Shown here: one piece after another, positions 12,416-23,424 of the stretch
Position numbering within the stretch: position 1 is the first letter of the stretch
Layout of the letters: each line of letters begins with the position of its first letter
Notes under the pieces: generated by a model
Told to the model about the DNA's origin: nothing
The model's input: only the letters and a program-made list of their open reading frames with translations
Databases searched by the model: none
Assembly: GCF_000226115.1 (NCBI RefSeq)
Contig: NC_016461.1
Coordinates: 2,976,001 to 3,040,000, forward strand
Length of the DNA stretch: 64,000 nt
Direction: 5' to 3'
Source of the DNA: Thermothielavioides terrestris NRRL 8126
Lineage: Eukaryota; Ascomycota; Sordariomycetes; Sordariales; Chaetomiaceae
Translations under genes and position numbers: made by a program

Positions 12416-12713
12416 ATTTTTTATTTTATTTTATTTTATTTTATTTTATTTTATTTTATTTTATTTTATTTTATTTTATTTTATTTTATTTTATTTTATT
12501 TTATTTTATTTTATTTTATTTTATTTTATTTTATTTTATTTTATTTTATTTTATTTTATTTTATTTTATTTTATTTTATTTTATTTTATTTTATTTTTTC
12601 TTATTTTTAATTTTTATTTTTTTATTTTTTATTTTTTTATTTTTTATTTTTTATTTTTTTATTTTTTATTTTTTATTTTTTATTTTTTTATTTTTATTTT
12701 TTTTATTTTTTTT
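12416..12713. repeat. TTTTA pentanucleotide microsatellite
   Basis: A near-perfect (TTTTA)n array from about 12416 to 12597, about 36 units, followed by a degenerate tail of T4-8 runs separated by single A to about 12713. It lies directly beside the left end of the pogo-type transposon. Long frames through it on the plus strand (Phe-Ile-Leu-Tyr repeats) are artefacts. Confidence 0.92.
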
Positions 12714-12730
12714 GGCAGTATCTATATCTA

Positions 12731-12900
12731 CTAGGGGGCTCCACTTGCACCTAGTTTTAGTTGCCCCCTCTCCTACGGAGAGGGGGGGACAAAATTATAG
12801 GATAGTATAAAATTGGGGGATACTCCACTATACATTTTTCCCTGTATTCGCGTCCACCCGTATTATCACGCCTACATTCACGCTCCAAACCGCACTTCGA
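12731..12900 (+). repeat. Left terminal inverted repeat of pogo element
   Basis: Matches the reverse complement of 23425-23596. The outer 80 bp are almost identical; the inner part is interrupted by small differences, mostly transitions. Confidence 0.88.
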
Positions 12901-12990
12901 ACTACACTATAGACTGTACTACAGGGCGTGCCTCGAACCGCCCTGTAGACCGCACTATAGGGCGCGCCTTGAACCGTACTATAGACCGCA
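12893..12990 (+). repeat. Short tandem units inside left pogo end
   Basis: Three to four degenerate copies of a roughly 30-bp unit built from CTCGAACCG, CACTATAG and GGCGCGCC-like pieces. They lie between the inverted repeat and the transposase remnant. Confidence 0.6.
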
Positions 12991-13558
12991 GTCTAGCCTA
13001 GTAATGGACTATCTTCAGGAGCCTACAAGCGTTTGGGCTACGTAGTAGCTACTCGATATAGTGGAATGCTACGATCGCTATACCCGCAACTATCGTAAGG
13101 CTAAGAAGCCCTTGCTATATAACGTCGTAAGACGCTTCAAGGTATCGAAAATATAGGTCGCCTATTATATCAAGTCTTTAAAGGAGGTTAGGCAGTACTA
13201 TAGCTTGTTTAACAAAAGCGTTAGGAGGCCAACTGCCTTTACAATCGTCGAGGATGTTGCCTTCGAAGCCTATACACTATAGCTTATCTAAACTAGCTCT
13301 TTAGTAGGTAGAGACCTAATCGAAGCTATAGCTAACCGGCTATATACCCACTATAATCCTCCTGCTCCCTCGGTTAACCGTCACTGGTAGTAGCGTTGGA
13401 AGAAGGACTATCCTATATATAAGCCGTTGTACTACGTTAAACCTATCGAAGTGGTACGCCTATTAGCTAAGCAATAGATCTAGGATTTAGAGGAGTTCTT
13501 TAATATATTTAAGGCTATAGTTGACTAGTACTAGATTATAGTATTTAGCTATTAGAAT

Positions 13559-13807
13559 TGTTACGGACCGGGCTGTACCCGGGCTGGGTATGTGGGGGCT
13601 GCGCCCAGGATCCGCGGCGGCCCTGGGGCGGACCCATGGCGGGCCCGCCTCGCGCCCGGAATAACGTCGGCCCGAACCTACTCCGCGAGCCCCTGAAAAC
13701 TCTATGTACGAGGACCGTAGCCTGTACTTCTCCTTTTCCTTTCCTTAAGGTAGTTGAATAGAACATCGTACGCTTATCTGCAGACGCCATAAGGCTAGCA
13801 CATTATA
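13559..13807 (+). repeat. 5' LTR of Gypsy element
   Basis: 249 bp, starting TGTTACGGACC. The 5' half is strikingly GC-rich (CCGCGGCGGCCC, GGCGGGCCCGCC), in contrast to the TA-rich interior. It differs from the 3' LTR at 22 positions by hand count, all transitions, with no indel. Confidence 0.95.
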
Positions 13808-13849
13808 GTTCAACTACCTTCACGTAGATAGAGCAGCTATTACTTTTAG

Positions 13850-15128
13850 GTGTAGACGAGAGCAGCACGCCGGGCGTTTCGACGCTAGCACTGAGCGGGC
13901 CGGACGCTACTATGAACAACCTAGGCGTCCCGTAGGTCCCGGACTTAGATTGGGTCTGCGAGCACTTCCAACTCTTGTAGGAGACGATCGTACGTCAGAA
14001 CGCAACTATTGAGGAACTTCGTACGGCCCAGATTGCCGTAGCTCAGACTATGAACGCCCCCGCGGTAGCAAACGCCCAGGCTCCGACGACTGACACCACG
14101 ACTCCGGCAGCTCCCTAGACGTAGCGGAAGCGCCTCTTTGTAGGACAACCCTTCGACGGCAAAAAGGAGCTTTTTGCCGTTTAGAGGGCTACGATGGCGT
14201 ATATCCTGGTAGCGGACCAGGACTTCATCGGGGGTCCCCGCGACCAATGGGTGTTCATTTAGGGGAACCTTAGCCGGGGGGTCTAGGCCAAGGTCGCAGC
14301 CTTCTACGAGTTGGGAGGACCTAGCTGTAACTACGACCTAGGAGCGTTTCTCGAATATCTCGCGATAGTCTACGTAGACCCCTACGAGTAGGTTATAGCC
14401 TTGATAGAGCTAGATATACTCCGCTAAGGAGACAACAAGCCGTTCTCCTCCTTTATTGTTCGCTTCGAGGCGAAGCTATCGAAGGCTAGAGGACTCAATT
14501 AGAGCGACGAGGTGCAACTTATTAGACTACAACGATACCTTTCCCTAAAGTTGAAGCACATCTCGGTAGGACAGGGGGTTCTATAGAACGACTACGCTAT
14601 AGCCGTTGCGAAGTACTGTGAGATCGCCACCGACCTAGAGGCCCTTCGCCTAGAGGAACGACACTAGCGGTCCTAGGGTAAGCGACCTAGGCCCAACGTA
14701 GATATAGAGAAGGATGTGGATAGAGATACACCGATGACTGGGATCAATACGACCTACATTGCCCTAGCCTAGGGGGGAGCTAACAGAGGTCGTGGAGGAA
14801 AGTAGTAGCGGAACAGAGGAAAACGAGGTGCGAACGTGCTATAGGCGAAGTGGGTAAACGACGAGGTACGTATAGCGCGCTAATAGGCCGGAGCCTGTAT
14901 CCGTTGTAGGCGCTAGGGCCACTTCGTGGCTACCTGTCCCTTCGCCTTGGCTAAGAGACCGGCTCCTTAGGTCGACATCAACAAGTTGGAGGCCGAGGAA
15001 TGGGTAGAGGAGGACTCCCCCTCTAAGGAGGAGGAGGGAAAAGAGTAGCCCCTGTACAAAGTCTTGTACAGGGGCCGAAAGGACCTAGCCGCTTATAGAA
15101 CGAGTTCACAGAGATTAGAGAGAGAATA
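13850..15128 (+). pseudogene. Gag-like region with CCHC zinc knuckle
   Basis: Read through TAG stops, the plus frame gives a coiled region (about 13950-14060), a capsid-like middle and a basic tail, then a zinc knuckle CIRCxxxGHFVATC at about 14894-14937 (C-x2-C-x4-H-x4-C). An acidic, Glu-rich stretch follows. The knuckle makes this the nucleocapsid end of Gag. CAG codons survive here more often than in the pol region. Confidence 0.8.
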
Positions 15129-18100
15129 GATGAGCCCCCCTTTCTTATCCTTGTTTTTCTGAACTCCTCTGGTTTTATAAACGTACAAGTGGATAGTAGG
15201 TGCCAGAGCTATAGAGCTATTAGCGAGAGAGTATATCAGAGGTTAGGGATCGAGTAGATAAGCCTACCGACTCCCTATACCCTAGGTGTTGTAGTCAAGG
15301 GGGTGCAAATTATAAAGAAAATTATATATATCGCCTATGTCACGATGGACGTCGATAGGTAGATTAGTGCTGCTATATTCTACGTAGTACCGGGGTTGGC
15401 CTACAACGTTATATTAGGGCTCCCCTGGATAAACTACTGTGGGATTGTACTAGACTTGGTCAACAGGGTCTTTACTGTTAATTCACAAGGTGGCCTATAG
15501 GTATACGAGTGCTCCTCACGGTGGAAGGAAGTTAACACTACCCTAATTATAGGCACGGTGTTTATAGGCTTGGCCCGTAGAGTATAAAGGAAGAAGTCTA
15601 AAGGGGTACGAGACATATTCCTTATCACTAGTATCTACGAGATGACTACTATACTAGGAGTGGCCGTCTTCTAGCCCGATATCGACCTAGACCCGAAGGT
15701 CGCCTTGCTAGAGGAGCTATATGACTTCGCCGACCTCTTCGATAAGGAGAAGGCGAACGACCTCCCCCTTTATTGGAGGGAGGCCGACTATTATATTCGT
15801 CTTAAGACGGGCCTAGACAGAAAACCTCTTAAGCTTTTGTAGGGACCCTTGTATAATATACCAAGGGACTATCTCCTAGAGATTTGGAAGTAGGTCGTAG
15901 ACCTATTGGATAAGGGATGGATCTGGGTAAGCTCTTTATCGGTAGCCGCCCTAGTCCTTTTTGTAAAGAAGCTGGGAGGAGGATAGAGGTTTTATATAGA
16001 CTACTGAGCCCTAAATAAGATTACTAAGTAGGACCGGTACCCGCTCCCCTTGATTAAGGAGACTCTTCGGTCCTTGGCTAGGGCCAAATGGCTTACGAAG
16101 CTAGACGTTAGGGCTATATTCTACTATATCCGGATAGCTAAGGGGGACGAGTACCTTATAGCGTTTTGTATAAGGTTTGGACTATTCGAGTAGCTAGTCT
16201 ACCCCTTTAGGCTTGTAGGTGCTCCTACGATGTTCTAGAGATATATTAACAACGCCCTTGGTCCAACGCTAGGAGACTATATAACGGTATACCTTGACGA
16301 TGTCTTAGTGTACTCGAGTAGGAGCCGAAAGGACTATATAAGGAAGGTATACGAGGTCCTTCGAAGACTGAGGGATGTAGGCTTTAACTTGGACCTTAAG
16401 AAATGCGTATTTACGGTGAAGGAAGTCAAGTACCTAGGGTATATCGTAGAGGCTAGGGTCTATATCCGCCTTGACCCTGAGAAGATCAAGGCCATCTGTG
16501 AGTAGGAGGTACCCTGTAAGGTCCAAGGAGTACGGAGCTTTTTAGGATTCGCTAATTTCTATTGCGACTTTATCTCCAACTTCTCTAAGAAGGTAGCCCT
16601 ATTAATACGCCTTACCTATAAAAACGTCCCTTTCCGCTAGGGCAAAGAGGAGTAGGACGCCTTCGATACGTTTAAGGCTATATTTATATTGGAGCTGATC
16701 CTCGTCTAATAGGATCCTAAGAGAGAGATGATCGTGGAAGTGGACTGTTCTAGTATAGCATTTAGTAGATACTTGTCTTAGCGGGGAGAGGATAGGGTTC
16801 TTTACCCTATGGCCTACTACTCTGTGAAACTGAGCCTTGCTAAGCATAACTATACTATCTATAACAAAGAGCTGTTGGCTATTATCTCGTGTCTTAAGGC
16901 CTGGTTAGTAGAGCTTTGGAGTGTAGCGGCCCCCTTTACTATCCTAACCGACTATAAGAACTTCGAGTACTTCACCTAGCTATATCCGATTAGTGAATGG
17001 TAGGCCCAATAGGTGGAGACGCTCTCCCTATTTAACTTCGAGCTAAAGTACTAGCTAGGATCCTAGGCCTTGTGTCCTGATATACTCTCTTGGTGCGAAT
17101 AAGATAAGCCTGAAGATAGCTAGTGTATCGCCTAGCTACTCCCTCTAATCAAGGTATACTAGACCAATGTATAGGAGGAGGCTAGGTTGCTTATAGGAGA
17201 GACGCTCTTTGAGGATAAGCAGCTCGTAGCCCTATAGGACGAGGGTATTGTTGGAGACGAGCACTACGCTTACTAGCTCTAGGCTATTCGCAATAGAGCT
17301 TAGAAGTTTCTAAAGGAGGCGAACGTAGTATAAACCTAGATCGTAGACTACTCTCTCAATGTGTAAGGCACGTTCCAGTTCTATAGCCGTCTCTAGCTCC
17401 CTATATGGGAGCCCCTAACTACTACGATCATCTAGCGGATCTATAACTCGGCTATATTGGGATACCTAGGGTACAATAGGCTATTTAAAATGCTCTAGAG
17501 AGATTACTATTGGGACCTTATATCGTCCGATGTGAAGCGGTTCATTAGGAACTGTAACTAGTGCCGTTAGAGCAAGATCTCTTAGCAGTTGTGTCAAGGG
17601 CTTTTATAACCTTTGCTTGTCTTTGATCGCTTCTAGAAGCAGATCTCTATTGACTTTATAACCGACCTCTCTATGAGAGACGAGGGGGCGCCTAGCTACC
17701 TTATAGTAATCACCGACCGCCTTTCCAAGTATATGTAGCTCGAGGCGATGTACTTGATAGGAGTGGAAGAGTGTGCCCTTCGGTTCTATAACGTATAGTG
17801 GCGCTTCTATAGGTTCTCGACTTAAATTATAACCGACTGTGGATTGGACTGGTTGAGTAGGTTCTAGACTACGCTATATAAGGCGGTAGGAGTAGAGTAG
17901 CTCTTGTCGACTTCTTACTATCCCTAGACGGATAGGGGAATAGAGTAGGTCAACTAAGAGGTATAGGCTATCCTCTGGATCTTCGTCTCCTTTGCGTAGT
18001 ACGACTAGCCTGAACACCTTCTGGCCTATTAGTTTACGCTTAACAATAGGGATTTGTCCGTGATTGGGGTAAGCCCGAACTACCTCCTCCATAGGTTCGA

Positions 18101-18720
18101 TATAAGCCCTATACAACTTATTACGATCCTAACGGTACTTGTAGCGACCTTAGAGGGCTGTGCTACTAGGTTCCTCCGCTATTTAAAGAAGGGAATGGAG
18201 TGGACCTAAGTAGCTATTGTATATACGTAGTAGTGGTAGTAGGCGAATACGAACTGCTTCTACTATCTAGCCAAGAGGTTTAAGGTAGGGGACGAGGTAT
18301 AGCTCTCTTTGTGTAATATAAAGACGAACTGCCCTAGTAAGAAACTCGACTGGCTGAATACTAAGTATAAGGTGGTCGTGGTACCTACCTCCTTGACGAT
18401 GACGCTCGATATACTAAGTGGTCTATACCCGACCTTCTATATTAATCTGGTCAAGCGAGTAGCCTCTGATCCGCTCCCTTTGTAGAAAGTTACAGATAAG
18501 CGGCTAGACCCTATATAGGTTACGTCGGAGGAGGGTATTCCTTAGTAGGAGTATAGGGTAGAGGTGATCCTTAAAGCTTGGAACGCTAGGGGGAGGGGAA
18601 ACAATCGTAATATATACGTCAAGTGGGTAGGTTACAATAAACTAATGTAGGAGCCTTTGGAGAACTTTTTGGATACTGTTGTATTCGACGAGTTCGAACG
18701 GGAATAGGGAGATGTATAAT
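15129..18720 (+). pseudogene. Gypsy pol: PR-RT-RNase H-IN-chromodomain
   Basis: Protease-like segment 15130-15480 (VDS... then ILGLPW near 15415). Reverse transcriptase about 15800-16560 with the catalytic YLDDVLVYSS at 16290-16319, and the downstream LGFxNFY block. RNase H about 16720-17100 (YNKELLAI). Integrase about 17450-18460 with SIDFITDLS (first Asp), ITDCGLDW (second Asp) and a Glu in IEQVNQE. A chromodomain-like segment, YRVEVILKAW ... YVKWVGY ... FEREQ-type ending, at about 18549-18710; chromodomains direct integration to marked chromatin in related elements. Interrupted by many TAG codons, so non-functional. Confidence 0.88.
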
Positions 18721-20188
18721 ACAACGATAGGCCGGCGTCGAACTGGAGGAGGAAGGGAAAACGCAATGTTTGTATATAGACTACCCTATAAGAAACGACA
18801 ACGATAAAACGAATATAGCTCGGTGGCACTATTGGGCGTGTGGTCACCTCGATATATCTGGCTATAGCCTTATTACGAAAAGACGATAAAAGAAATATAG
18901 GCGTGGGGAGATCTCGACATGTCAACTAAGTCTGCTTCCTCAAATGTAGATAGTCCTTTGGCCTTACTTTAGTGTCAACCCCATAGTACTGTGGGATACT
19001 TGGGCGTGAGCTAAGGGGAGGTGGGGTCGGCGGCCGACGTATAACCTGCTTTGGGATCTCCGAGGTAGGATAGGGGTGGATATTAAAATTGCTATAACTA
19101 CTCTAGTCGGTAGGTTGGTTCGATAGAGGGTCGAGGTGTGGGATAAAATGGGGATGGGGCTACAATAGGAGATGGGGCTGTCTTTGGCCCTACTCTATAG
19201 CCTCTTTATCTTTGGATAGTACTAGGTCGTTGGTAGGCGAGTATATAGTACCTTTATCTAGCGACGAGAGCACCTCTATAATTGGTTGTCTGTTGGACCC
19301 GCTAGGGGTCCGGGGAGGAGGATCAGCGCGTTCGTGGTAGACGTGTACAAGGTCTTTGGTAGGCGAAGACGAGTGGCGCTAGGGACATAGGGTGAAGGGG
19401 ACTAGGGCAATGTCGCGTCTAGTAGGAGTCGAACTGTAGCTACCTTGCGGAGAGGGGCTAGACTATGGCGAACTTAAAATATAGTCGACGAGACGGTTGT
19501 TGGTGTTAACAATGGTCGTAATAGCGTCGACCAGGTAGTGTATTTCGCACTAGTAGGCTTCCTTATTACTTATTAGGCGATAAGTCAAGTAGGCGGCTAG
19601 CTAAGTAGAGGCGTTTGGGGAGGAAGTGGGCGGATTGTAGGGTACTAGGGCCCTATAGTGGCTTGGTATAGTGGGGGAGGCAACTAGGGTCCGAGGGATA
19701 GTGCGAGTTGGGGTCCGCTTGGTAGTGGATAGGGGAAGTAGTGTCGGCTAAGTAGGGATATGGCGCGCCTATATGTTGTTAAAAGTAGTTTGGAAAGACT
19801 GAGCTAGCTTCTAGAATTTACGTTTAAGGACTGTGCGGTAGGCGGGCTACGAGCTCGTCTTCTTCTGGGCGGGGGTCTCGATGGCTTGGCCTATGTTGTA
19901 CGCTTTGAGAATTTTCTTTAGACTGGACTAAAGGCGGGGGTTTGTTGCCTATAACGTAGAGTTCTATTTATACGTTGTATAGGCCCTGCGATATTCCTTG
20001 TAGGATTTGCCGTAGTTAGGGGTATATTCGACCTTAGTACTATTGAGGAGGCGAACGACGTATTGTATATAGAACTCTCCTTTGTTGGGGAGTAGTTCGT
20101 TTTCCTCGTCGTCGGAGTCTCCCTTAACAACGAACTTACCGATCGATAGCTTGTCATTCTTTTAGCGATTGTTTCGGTTCTATGACAT
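18632..20188 (-). pseudogene. Antisense frame in Gypsy 3' region, unknown product
   Basis: Between the chromodomain and the 3' LTR there are about 2.1 kb not needed for pol. On the minus strand, a frame beginning ATG at 20188 (MSxNRNNR) runs to 18928 with 17 interruptions, of which 16 are TAG, one is TAA and none is TGA by hand count; past the TAG at 18926-18928 it stays open to 18632, overlapping the chromodomain. The translation is hydrophilic, with an acidic DSDDEEN stretch near residues 25-31 and later Pro/Ser-rich segments. No known domain is recognised. It may be an extra antisense gene of the element, or a chance frame in DNA poor in TGA. Confidence 0.4.
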
Positions 20189-20878
20189 TGCGGTTAGCGA
20201 GCGACTCGGGTCTATAACAGGATTATCCTAGAGGTACTTACGTTGCGGTCTTCGTTATTATCGCTACTAGGATGGCGGCCTACGCCCCTACCTCTAAGAG
20301 CGGTGGCGGCGACTAACATTTTGGCAATCCTGTGTATAAACGCGACGGACGAGTTTTAGGAACTGTGTCGCTATCGGGGTAAAGGACGAAAAGACTCTGG
20401 CCGGAGCTGAGGCGGAAATGAGCAGTGCGTTTGAGGATGTGGGCAGATACGTGGAGAGAATATAGGAGGAGGGGAACGTATGCGAGGCGGGATAGGGGGA
20501 CGTTGTTGACGTATAAAGAGGGAAGAAACTAGATCGCGAGAGAGGAGGGGGATGTATACGTTGAGTGCGGGAGGGAAATGCGAGAAAGTCGGGTTGCGCG
20601 AGAAGAGGGGCTTTTGATAGCAACGAGCGAGGTCGAATCGCGTACAATTAGTAGGTACACCCAATATGGTGCGGTTGCTCTATATAAACGTGTAAGGAGA
20701 GGAGGGGGCTAATTAGCGGCTTGCTAGGGCGACGTAAATAAACAACTCGAGCCTAGGTAGTAGGACGGCTACGAATGGCAAGACCTCAGTGGGCAACTAC
20801 CCCGAACCCGACTACGCCGATGCTCGATACGGCGTCGTATATACCCTAACTCGACTGCCTAGCGGGGCAGGGGGGGTA

Positions 20879-21127
20879 TGTTATAGACCGGGCTGTACCT
20901 GGGCTAGGTATATGGGGGCTGTGCCCAGGATCCGCGGCGGCCCCAGGGCGGACCCGTGGCGGGCCCGCCTTGCGCCTAGAATAACGTCGGCCCAAACCTA
21001 TTCCGCGAGCCCCTGAAAACTCTGTGTACAAGGACCGTAGCCTGTACTTCTCCTTTTCCTTTCCTTAAGGTAGTTGAATAGAACATCGTACGCTTATCTA
21101 TAGACGCTATAAGGCTAGTACGTTACA
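20879..21127 (+). repeat. 3' LTR of Gypsy element
   Basis: 249 bp, starting TGTTATAGACC and ending TACGTTACA. At most of the 22 differences this copy holds T or A where the 5' LTR holds C or G, so it appears more heavily mutated. Confidence 0.95.
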
Positions 21128-22994
21128 AGAATATAGATAAAGTGGACGTTCTAATAGCGATGTTAAGTAGGAGGTTTAAGGTATTATTGTTGAATACTAA
21201 GAAGAAGATACTAGTATATTCTACCCCCTTTTTACTCCCTTTTCCTTAGTTCTTTGGCATTGACGATGATAATAGCATTTAGCTAAAGGTTATCAACTTC
21301 TATAATAGGAAGTCTATAACAATCGTTGGCGTTAGCAATGCTATTAGAGATACTATCCTACTATATTATATCTTTAAGCAATAGCTAAGTAAGAACTGGA
21401 ATGTCGATAGCCTCGATTCTAAGATATAGTTCAATCGATTAGATATCGCCTTTAACAACGTTGAGATTATAATAGATTAGATTTGATACTTTAATTGCTA
21501 TTCTTTTCTATACTATATTGAGTTTAAACGCTATAGTATAACAATAGAGGATTGATTTAGCTATAACGAAGAGGGTAACTTAGATGACCTAGCTACTTAT
21601 ATACTTTACTAGCATATACTAGGGTACAAAGTCTATCGCTTATTAGTAATAGATAGCTTCTTAGGCTATTATTTGTTCGAGTTCTATAAATATTGCCTTA
21701 TATTTGATATTATCCTTATCTTCCTATTGCCCTATTTATTACACTTTATCTAGCCAATAGATATAGGCGTTTTCTACTATATAAAGTACATTTATTAGCT
21801 ATAGCTCTATAAGTTTATTCGCTAAGGAAATACGTCATTTAATATAGCGGAGTTCGTTAGAGGTATCTAGGTAATCTCTGATACTAGCTTCTAGCGAAGG
21901 AACATTATAGCTAGGTTTAAGAAGATAGGCATCTTCCTACTAAACTGTAACTAGGTCATTGATACGATTTAAGAGAAAGTAAAGAAGGCTAATACGCTAG
22001 TTCACCCTTCTTTAATATTCTAGGAGAGCTAGTAGTTAGATGCTAGGAAAGGAATTGAATATATTAGGGAGAAATACCTCGATCTATTTAGTTTCCTAAC
22101 CTAAAAGCGCTTTTTTATAGTTAAAAGTATATTCTATAAAGGCTAGTTTGCTAAAGACTATCTCGACTAATTTAGAGCTAATAATAAAGACTAGCTTGCC
22201 TCTCTTTCCTCTAAGAAAGCCTATAGCCGCTAGGTCAAGCTATTTAGCAATATTATTATAAACGTTACTATTGAACAGATTCGATAGGCCTAGAAGCTTT
22301 GAAATTAGGAATATACTTATAAGTAGCAGGCCTATAGCTAGAAAGCTATTGCTTAGATCGTTAACGATATAGAGAAGGATTAGAAGGCTAAGTAGAGGAT
22401 ATAGAGGAAGCTACTAGAGAATAAGAAGCGTAACCCTATTATAAACCGCCTAGTAATAAAGTTATATGACAAATTTATCGATAAGGTTAAAGGCGATATC
22501 TACAAGCGAGATTATATATATATAGATGAGCTTGACGACGAGTAGATGCCTTTTGGCGATAGGAATCTAGGCTACCTTGATTTTAGAGACGGGAAGTATA
22601 CTATTATTCTTTACTCAAAGTATAAGAAGACATAGATATATAAGCTCCTAATCGAAATACTATCTAAATCTACTATATTGTTCGAAGGCTAGTTTATAAT
22701 CAATATTAGCAATAGCGAATTATCTAGCTCTAAAGAGGAAGATTAGAGTAGCACTAGCTATTAGGAGGAAGATTAGGATAACACTAGCTCGTACTTAATA
22801 GGATACTAGTGTATTATATAGGTACTTAAGAAGGCTAGGGCGAAGTAGGCTAGGAAGAAGGCTAGGAAGGTAGCGGCTATAGCGCCTATCGTAGTAGATA
22901 ACGACGAATCTAGCGATGAAGATAGTGATGATAATATTGGCGTTGTAAGCTCTAGCGAATCTAAGGCCGTATTGCTAGTTCCATTGGATATAGA

Positions 22995-23255
22995 TGGCGA
23001 AGAATAAGACTACTAAGTGGGCGAGTATATAGATGGCTAAGCAGGATAGTACGTAGATAGCTAGGCAGGATGGTATATAGATGGCTAGGTAGGATAGCAC
23101 GTAGGCGCGTACGTAGGTGGGTATACAGATAGCTCCTAGGATAGTACGTAGACGCATACGTAGGCGGGTATGTAGATGGCTCCTAGGATGGTACGTAGAT
23201 GGCTGGGCAGGATGGTACGTAGATGGCTCCTAGGATAGTACGTAGGATAGCACTC
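22995..23255. repeat. Minisatellite near right pogo end
   Basis: Roughly ten degenerate copies of a unit built on GTACGTAGATGGCT and CTAGGCAGGATG or CCTAGGATAG. Unit length varies from about 22 to 28 bp. The array lies between the transposase remnant and the right inverted repeat. Confidence 0.75.
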
Positions 23256-23424
23256 TCTAGGTTGAAGTGGGTAGGCAGTTGTATGGTATATGTGGTATAT
23301 GGGAGGTTTAGGATAACTAAGTATAGCTTACAACAACAACTGGTTCGAATTGAATTTTATTGCGTTTTTGAGCTATTTGAAGCTGTATCTGCAACTGGGC
23401 CAAATTGCGATGCAGTGCGGTTCG

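Larger units (their letters stand above)
13559..21127 (+). mobile_element. Ty3/Gypsy chromovirus, RIP-damaged, full length
   Basis: A 7.57-kb LTR retrotransposon with 249-bp LTRs at 13559-13807 and 20879-21127, both TG...CA type (the left end now reads TATA), flanked by the 5-bp duplication AGAAT (13554-13558, 21128-21132). A G-rich polypurine stretch directly precedes the 3' LTR (20861-20877). Order of domains on the plus strand is gag with zinc knuckle, protease, reverse transcriptase, RNase H, integrase and chromodomain, which is the Metaviridae/chromovirus order. It interrupts the surrounding pogo transposase. All reading frames carry TAG stops, so the copy is dead. Confidence 0.95.
12991..22960 (+). 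pseudogene. pogo/Fot1 transposase, many stops, split by Gypsy
   Basis: Left part about 12991-13558, right part from 21128 to about 22960. Read in one frame through numerous TAG codons, it shows an N-terminal DNA-binding region ending in RWKKDYPIY, then YQN at the break, and M-D-K directly after it: the usual N-x-D-E/K-x-G block that holds the first catalytic Asp of pogo DDE transposases. Further right is the RLLVID block (second Asp, 21641-21658) and a later Q-P-I-D-IGVF block typical of Fot1 proteins, then a Lys/Arg-rich C-terminal region. Nearly all stops are TAG, consistent with CAG-to-TAG mutation. It cannot make a functional protein as it stands. Confidence 0.85.

Noticed and set aside
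12234..12810. Long plus-strand frames of Phe-Ile-Leu-Tyr repeats
   Set aside because: They are the three readings of the TTTTA microsatellite.
20294..20647. 117-codon minus-strand frame MYAIRPRSLL in the Gypsy 3' region
   Set aside because: Pro/Ser-rich with no sign of a protein family, and it is not in the frame of the antisense candidate. It may be leader sequence of that frame, but this is not supported.
13000..23000. Recoded TAG codons or an alternative genetic code
   Set aside because: TAG stops occur only in the transposon islands, where CA steps are depleted on both coding strands. Host genes nearby use ordinary codes and contain CAG. RIP-like mutation explains it.
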